Shown here piece by piece: positions 40,152 to 42,692 of a stretch of 42,692 bases of DNA. Numbering within the stretch: position 1 is the first letter of the stretch; the number at the start of each line of letters is the position of its first letter. The position numbers and the translations under genes were made by a program. Origin of the DNA: an uncultured Bulleidia sp. (GTDB lineage: Bacteria; Bacillota_I; Bacilli_A; Erysipelotrichales; Erysipelotrichaceae); the NCBI GenBank assembly GCA_934725105.1, contig CAKVBD010000020.1, forward strand, positions 1-42,692, given 5' to 3'. Under the pieces are notes generated by a model, which was not told the origin of the DNA, did not search any database, and saw only the letters and a program-made list of their open reading frames with translations.

Positions 40152-42566
40152 ATGTACGATCATTTAAAAGTAGAAAAAAAATGGCAGAAGTATTGGGAAG
40201 ATCACGAGACATTTAAAACGGATGTATGGGATTTTTCAAAACCAAAGTATTACGTATTAGACATGTTTCCTTATCCAAGTGGCGTAGGACTACATGCAGG
40301 TCATCCAGAAGGTTATACGGCAACAGATATCGTTTCACGTATGAAGCGTATGCAGGGCTTTAACGTTCTGCATCCAATGGGATATGACTCTTTTGGTTTG
40401 CCAGCAGAACAGTACGCAGTGCAAACAGGTAACAATCCAAATGGATTTACACAGGAAAACATTAAAACTTTTACAAAACAGTTAAAAGAATTAGGATTTG
40501 ACTATGACTGGTCAAGAATGATTGCAACATCTAATCCTGATTTCTATCACTGGACACAGTGGATCTTCAAACAGTTATATGAAGATGGCTATGCGAAATA
40601 TGTAGATATGCCTGTCAACTGGTGTGAAGAGCTTGGTACAGTATTGTCTAATGATGAAGTTATTGATGGCAAGAGTGAACGTGGTGGATATCCAGTTGTT
40701 CGTAAAAATATGAAGCAATTGTGTATTGATCAGCCTGCTTTTGCGGAAAGACTTCTAGAAGGCTTGAATAATATTGACTGGCCAGAATCCACAAAGGAAA
40801 TGCAGCGTAACTGGATTGGCAAGTCTACAGGTGTTGAAGTTGAATTTAATATCGTTGGCGGTGGTAAATTCTCTATCTTTACAACTTGTATTGAAACAAT
40901 TTATGGCATCACATTCATGGTTCTTGCACCAGATGGAAAGCTTGTCCAGGATTTGATGCCTCGTATCAAGAACCAGGAAGAAGTAAAGGCATATATTCAA
41001 CAGACACTATCCAAATCTGATATGGATCGTACTGAATTGAATAAAGGAAAGACTGGCTGCAGACTGGAAGGTATCAAGGCAATCAACCCAGTCAATGGCA
41101 GAGAAGTTGAAGTATTCATTGGTGATTTCGTATTAGCAAACTATGGTACAGGTGCAGTTATGGCAGTACCAAGCCACGATCAGCGTGACTTTGAATATGC
41201 AAAAGCACATAACATTGATATGATTCAAGTCATTGAAGGAAGAGATGTCAGTGAATGTGCATTTGAAAAGCAGGATTATTTAGGAAAAGGATGCAAGTTG
41301 ATCAATTCTGAAGAATTTACTGGATTAACAGTAGAAGAAGCAAAAGTAGCAATTACTAAGAAACTTGTTGCTATGGGGATTGCTAAAGAAAAGGTCAACT
41401 ATCGTTTCCGTGAATGGATCTTTGCACGTCAGCGTTACTGGGGTGAACCAGTTCCTATTGTGCATTTAGATGATGGTACAGATTATGTATTGCCTGATGA
41501 TGAATTACCATTGATTCTTCCTGAACTGGAAGACTATAAGGGGCATAATGGAAAAGCACCATTAGAAAATGCTATGGAATGGAAGAAATATGACAAGAAT
41601 GGTGTTCACGGTACTCGTGAAACTTCTACAATGCCTGGCTCAGCAGGATCTAGCTGGTATTATCTGCGTTATATTGATCCAAAGAATGAAAAACAGCTGG
41701 CAGATCCTGAACTATTGAAACACTGGATGCCAGTAGATCTATATGTTGGTGGTCCTGAACATGCGGTTGGACATTTGATGTATTCTCGTATCTGGAACAA
41801 TTATCTATATGATAAAGGTATCGTTCCATGTAAAGAACCATTCCAGAAGCTTGTTCATCAAGGTATGATCTTAGGTGAAAATGGTATCAAGATGGGTAAG
41901 AGATTCCCTAAGTATGTCATTAATCCATCAGATATAGTGAAGCAGTATGGTGCAGATACACTTCGTTTATATGAAATGTTTATGGGACCATTAGAAGCAA
42001 GCAAACCTTGGTCTATGGCTGGTGTTGATGGTGCTAGAAGATGGATTGATCGTGTTTATCGTTTATTCATTGAATCTGGTAAATTGACAGATACAAATGA
42101 TGGTAAATTGGATCTCATCTATCATCAGACTGTTAAGAAAGTTACAGAAGACTATGAAGCTTTAGGTTTCAATACAGCGATTTCTCAGATGATGATCTTT
42201 GTGAATGAAGCATATAAGGTAGATACTGTGTATAAGCCATATGCAGAAGGTATCATTAAGATGCTTTCATGTATTACACCTCATATTGGCGAAGAAATGT
42301 GGCAGCTGCTAGGTCATGAAGAATCTATTGCCTATGCACCATGGCCAACATATGACGAAAGCAAGCTTGAAGTTAGCAAAGTAATGATCGTTGTACAGGT
42401 CAACGGTAAAGTAAGAGATAGATTTGAAGCAGATAAGGATGCTGATAAAGAAGCTGTTGAAAAGCAGGCGCTTGCATTAGATACAATCCAGAAATATCTT
42501 GCGGAAGGAGAAGTTCGCAAGGTCATTGTGATTCCTAATAAAATCGTAAATATCGTTGTGAAGTAA
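40152..42566 (+). CDS. leuS: Leucyl-tRNA synthetase
   Basis: This class I synthetase charges tRNA-Leu and edits mischarged products. The 804 residues contain the HIGH motif in PYPSGVGLHAGHPEGYTATD. The CP1 editing domain has YGTGAVMAVPSHDQRDFEYA. The leucine-specific region MPGSAGSSWYYLRYIDP and a C-terminal domain ending VIPNKIVNIVVK follow. The KMSKS loop is unusual: KMGKRFPKYVINPSDIV. The ATG at 40152 follows CAGGAGGG. The frame is open further upstream to 40032, but that part lies inside the T-box leader and terminator and is not coding. A terminator follows. Confidence 0.97.
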   Translation: MYDHLKVEKKWQKYWEDHETFKTDVWDFSKPKYYVLDMFPYPSGVGLHAGHPEGYTATDIVSRMKRMQGFNVLHPMGYDSFGLPAEQYAVQTGNNPNGFTQENIKTFTKQLKELGFDYDWSRMIATSNPDFYHWTQWIFKQLYEDGYAKYVDMPVNWCEELGTVLSNDEVIDGKSERGGYPVVRKNMKQLCIDQPAFAERLLEGLNNIDWPESTKEMQRNWIGKSTGVEVEFNIVGGGKFSIFTTCIETIYGITFMVLAPDGKLVQDLMPRIKNQEEVKAYIQQTLSKSDMDRTELNKGKTGCRLEGIKAINPVNGREVEVFIGDFVLANYGTGAVMAVPSHDQRDFEYAKAHNIDMIQVIEGRDVSECAFEKQDYLGKGCKLINSEEFTGLTVEEAKVAITKKLVAMGIAKEKVNYRFREWIFARQRYWGEPVPIVHLDDGTDYVLPDDELPLILPELEDYKGHNGKAPLENAMEWKKYDKNGVHGTRETSTMPGSAGSSWYYLRYIDPKNEKQLADPELLKHWMPVDLYVGGPEHAVGHLMYSRIWNNYLYDKGIVPCKEPFQKLVHQGMILGENGIKMGKRFPKYVINPSDIVKQYGADTLRLYEMFMGPLEASKPWSMAGVDGARRWIDRVYRLFIESGKLTDTNDGKLDLIYHQTVKKVTEDYEALGFNTAISQMMIFVNEAYKVDTVYKPYAEGIIKMLSCITPHIGEEMWQLLGHEESIAYAPWPTYDESKLEVSKVMIVVQVNGKVRDRFEADKDADKEAVEKQALALDTIQKYLAEGEVRKVIVIPNKIVNIVVK

Positions 42567-42571
42567 CAATT

Positions 42572-42600
42572 ATGGTCTCTATTAAAAGAGGCCATTTTTT
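42572..42600 (+). terminator. leuS terminator
   Basis: ATGGTCTC (42572-42579) and GAGGCCAT (42588-42595), with one G-U pair, form an 8-bp stem followed by six T. Confidence 0.88.
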
Positions 42601-42608
42601 GTTATAAT
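42600..42608 (+). promoter_or_regulatory. Strong extended -10 promoter at the right edge
   Basis: TGTTATAAT follows directly on the leuS terminator. The start of transcription would be near 42614. No start codon with a ribosome binding site follows in the remaining sequence. Confidence 0.6.
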
Positions 42609-42613
42609 AGTTG

Positions 42614-42692
42614 CGCTATGGTGCGCCGGTTCGGTGCTCAATAATTAGTCAGGTGGAACTCCTGACCTGGTAAGCTGTAGCGAGCGCCAGTA
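42614..42692 (+). ncRNA. 5' part of an unidentified structured RNA (runs off the window)
   Basis: After the promoter, about 79 nt are clearly richer in G and C than the surrounding genes and contain a perfect hairpin, GTCAGG (42648-42653) with CCTGAC (42661-42666). Also present are GC-rich palindromic segments (GTGCGCCGG, GAGCGCC). This composition and the lack of a reading frame indicate a stable noncoding RNA. A signal recognition particle RNA is one possibility, because CGGTGCTC weakly recalls its 5' domain, but I cannot confirm it. Confidence 0.45.

Noticed and set aside
1..42692. CRISPR array, prophage, tRNA or rRNA genes
   Set aside because: No regularly spaced repeats, phage structural genes, cloverleaf sequences or rRNA segments were seen on either strand.
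42614..42692. Firm assignment of the edge RNA as SRP RNA or tmRNA
   Set aside because: The diagnostic SRP domain IV sequence (GGAAGCAGC type) and the tmRNA start are not visible in the available part.

Overview
This 42.7 kb window is a chromosomal segment of a low-GC Gram-positive bacterium, most likely a gut Erysipelotrichales-type member of the Bacillota. The reasons are AT-rich DNA, strong GGAGG-type ribosome binding sites, many TGTATAAT-type extended -10 promoters, two T-box leaders, a CcpA-type regulator with a matching cre site, and gene orders that are pieces of the Bacillus map (phoH-ybeY-era-recO-glyS-dnaG-rpoD-trmK; trmB..murC-ytxG-ytxH-ccpA-tyrS; ytgP-rluB; ispH-cshB-nfo). TGA is a normal stop codon. 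I see no tRNA, rRNA, CRISPR or prophage genes.

Layout. 1-372 holds the tail of an unidentified membrane protein. 373-10406 is a ribosome/DNA/transcription block: phoH, a Na/phosphate cotransporter gene on the opposite strand, ybeY, era, recO, glyS, dnaG, rpoD (sigma A), trmK. 10447-15416 holds rpsT (reverse), fmt, lepA, hemW, a small membrane protein and rpsO with its own promoter and a structured leader. 15486-19734 is a coupled unit of ABC ATPase, giant FtsX-type permease and a GIY-YIG nuclease. 19860-24493 holds pnp, two lipoproteins and trmB. 24576-30411 holds a disordered SPIFG-motif protein coupled to murC, then a probably CcpA-regulated ytxG-ytxH-ccpA operon, then T-box-controlled tyrS. 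30477-36504 holds a lipoprotein, a MurJ/YtgP-type flippase, an RsuA/RluB pseudouridine synthase, ispH (reverse), cshB and nfo.

36532-39884 is the accessory-looking part: an IS200/IS605-family element with an intact-looking TnpB, a decayed TnpA fragment, both end hairpins and a likely omega RNA. It is flanked on the left by a metallophosphoesterase-fold protein that has lost several metal ligands and on the right by a HAD-fold protein that has lost its nucleophilic aspartate. The window ends with T-box-controlled leuS and, behind a strong promoter, the 5' end of an unidentified structured RNA that runs off the edge.

How the genes work together. Most are core functions in translation (S15, S20, Fmt, LepA, three aminoacyl-tRNA synthetases, TrmK, TrmB, RluB-type enzyme), RNA turnover (PNPase, YbeY, CshB), replication, repair and transcription initiation (DnaG, RecO, Nfo, SigA) and envelope building (MurC, MurJ-like). 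The most interesting parts are the immobilised TnpB/omega RNA element between two apparent pseudo-enzymes, the SPIFG-motif protein translationally coupled to murC, the cre site just upstream of the ytxG-ytxH-ccpA promoter, and the unidentified RNA at the right edge. All identifications come from reading the sequence; no database search was run.
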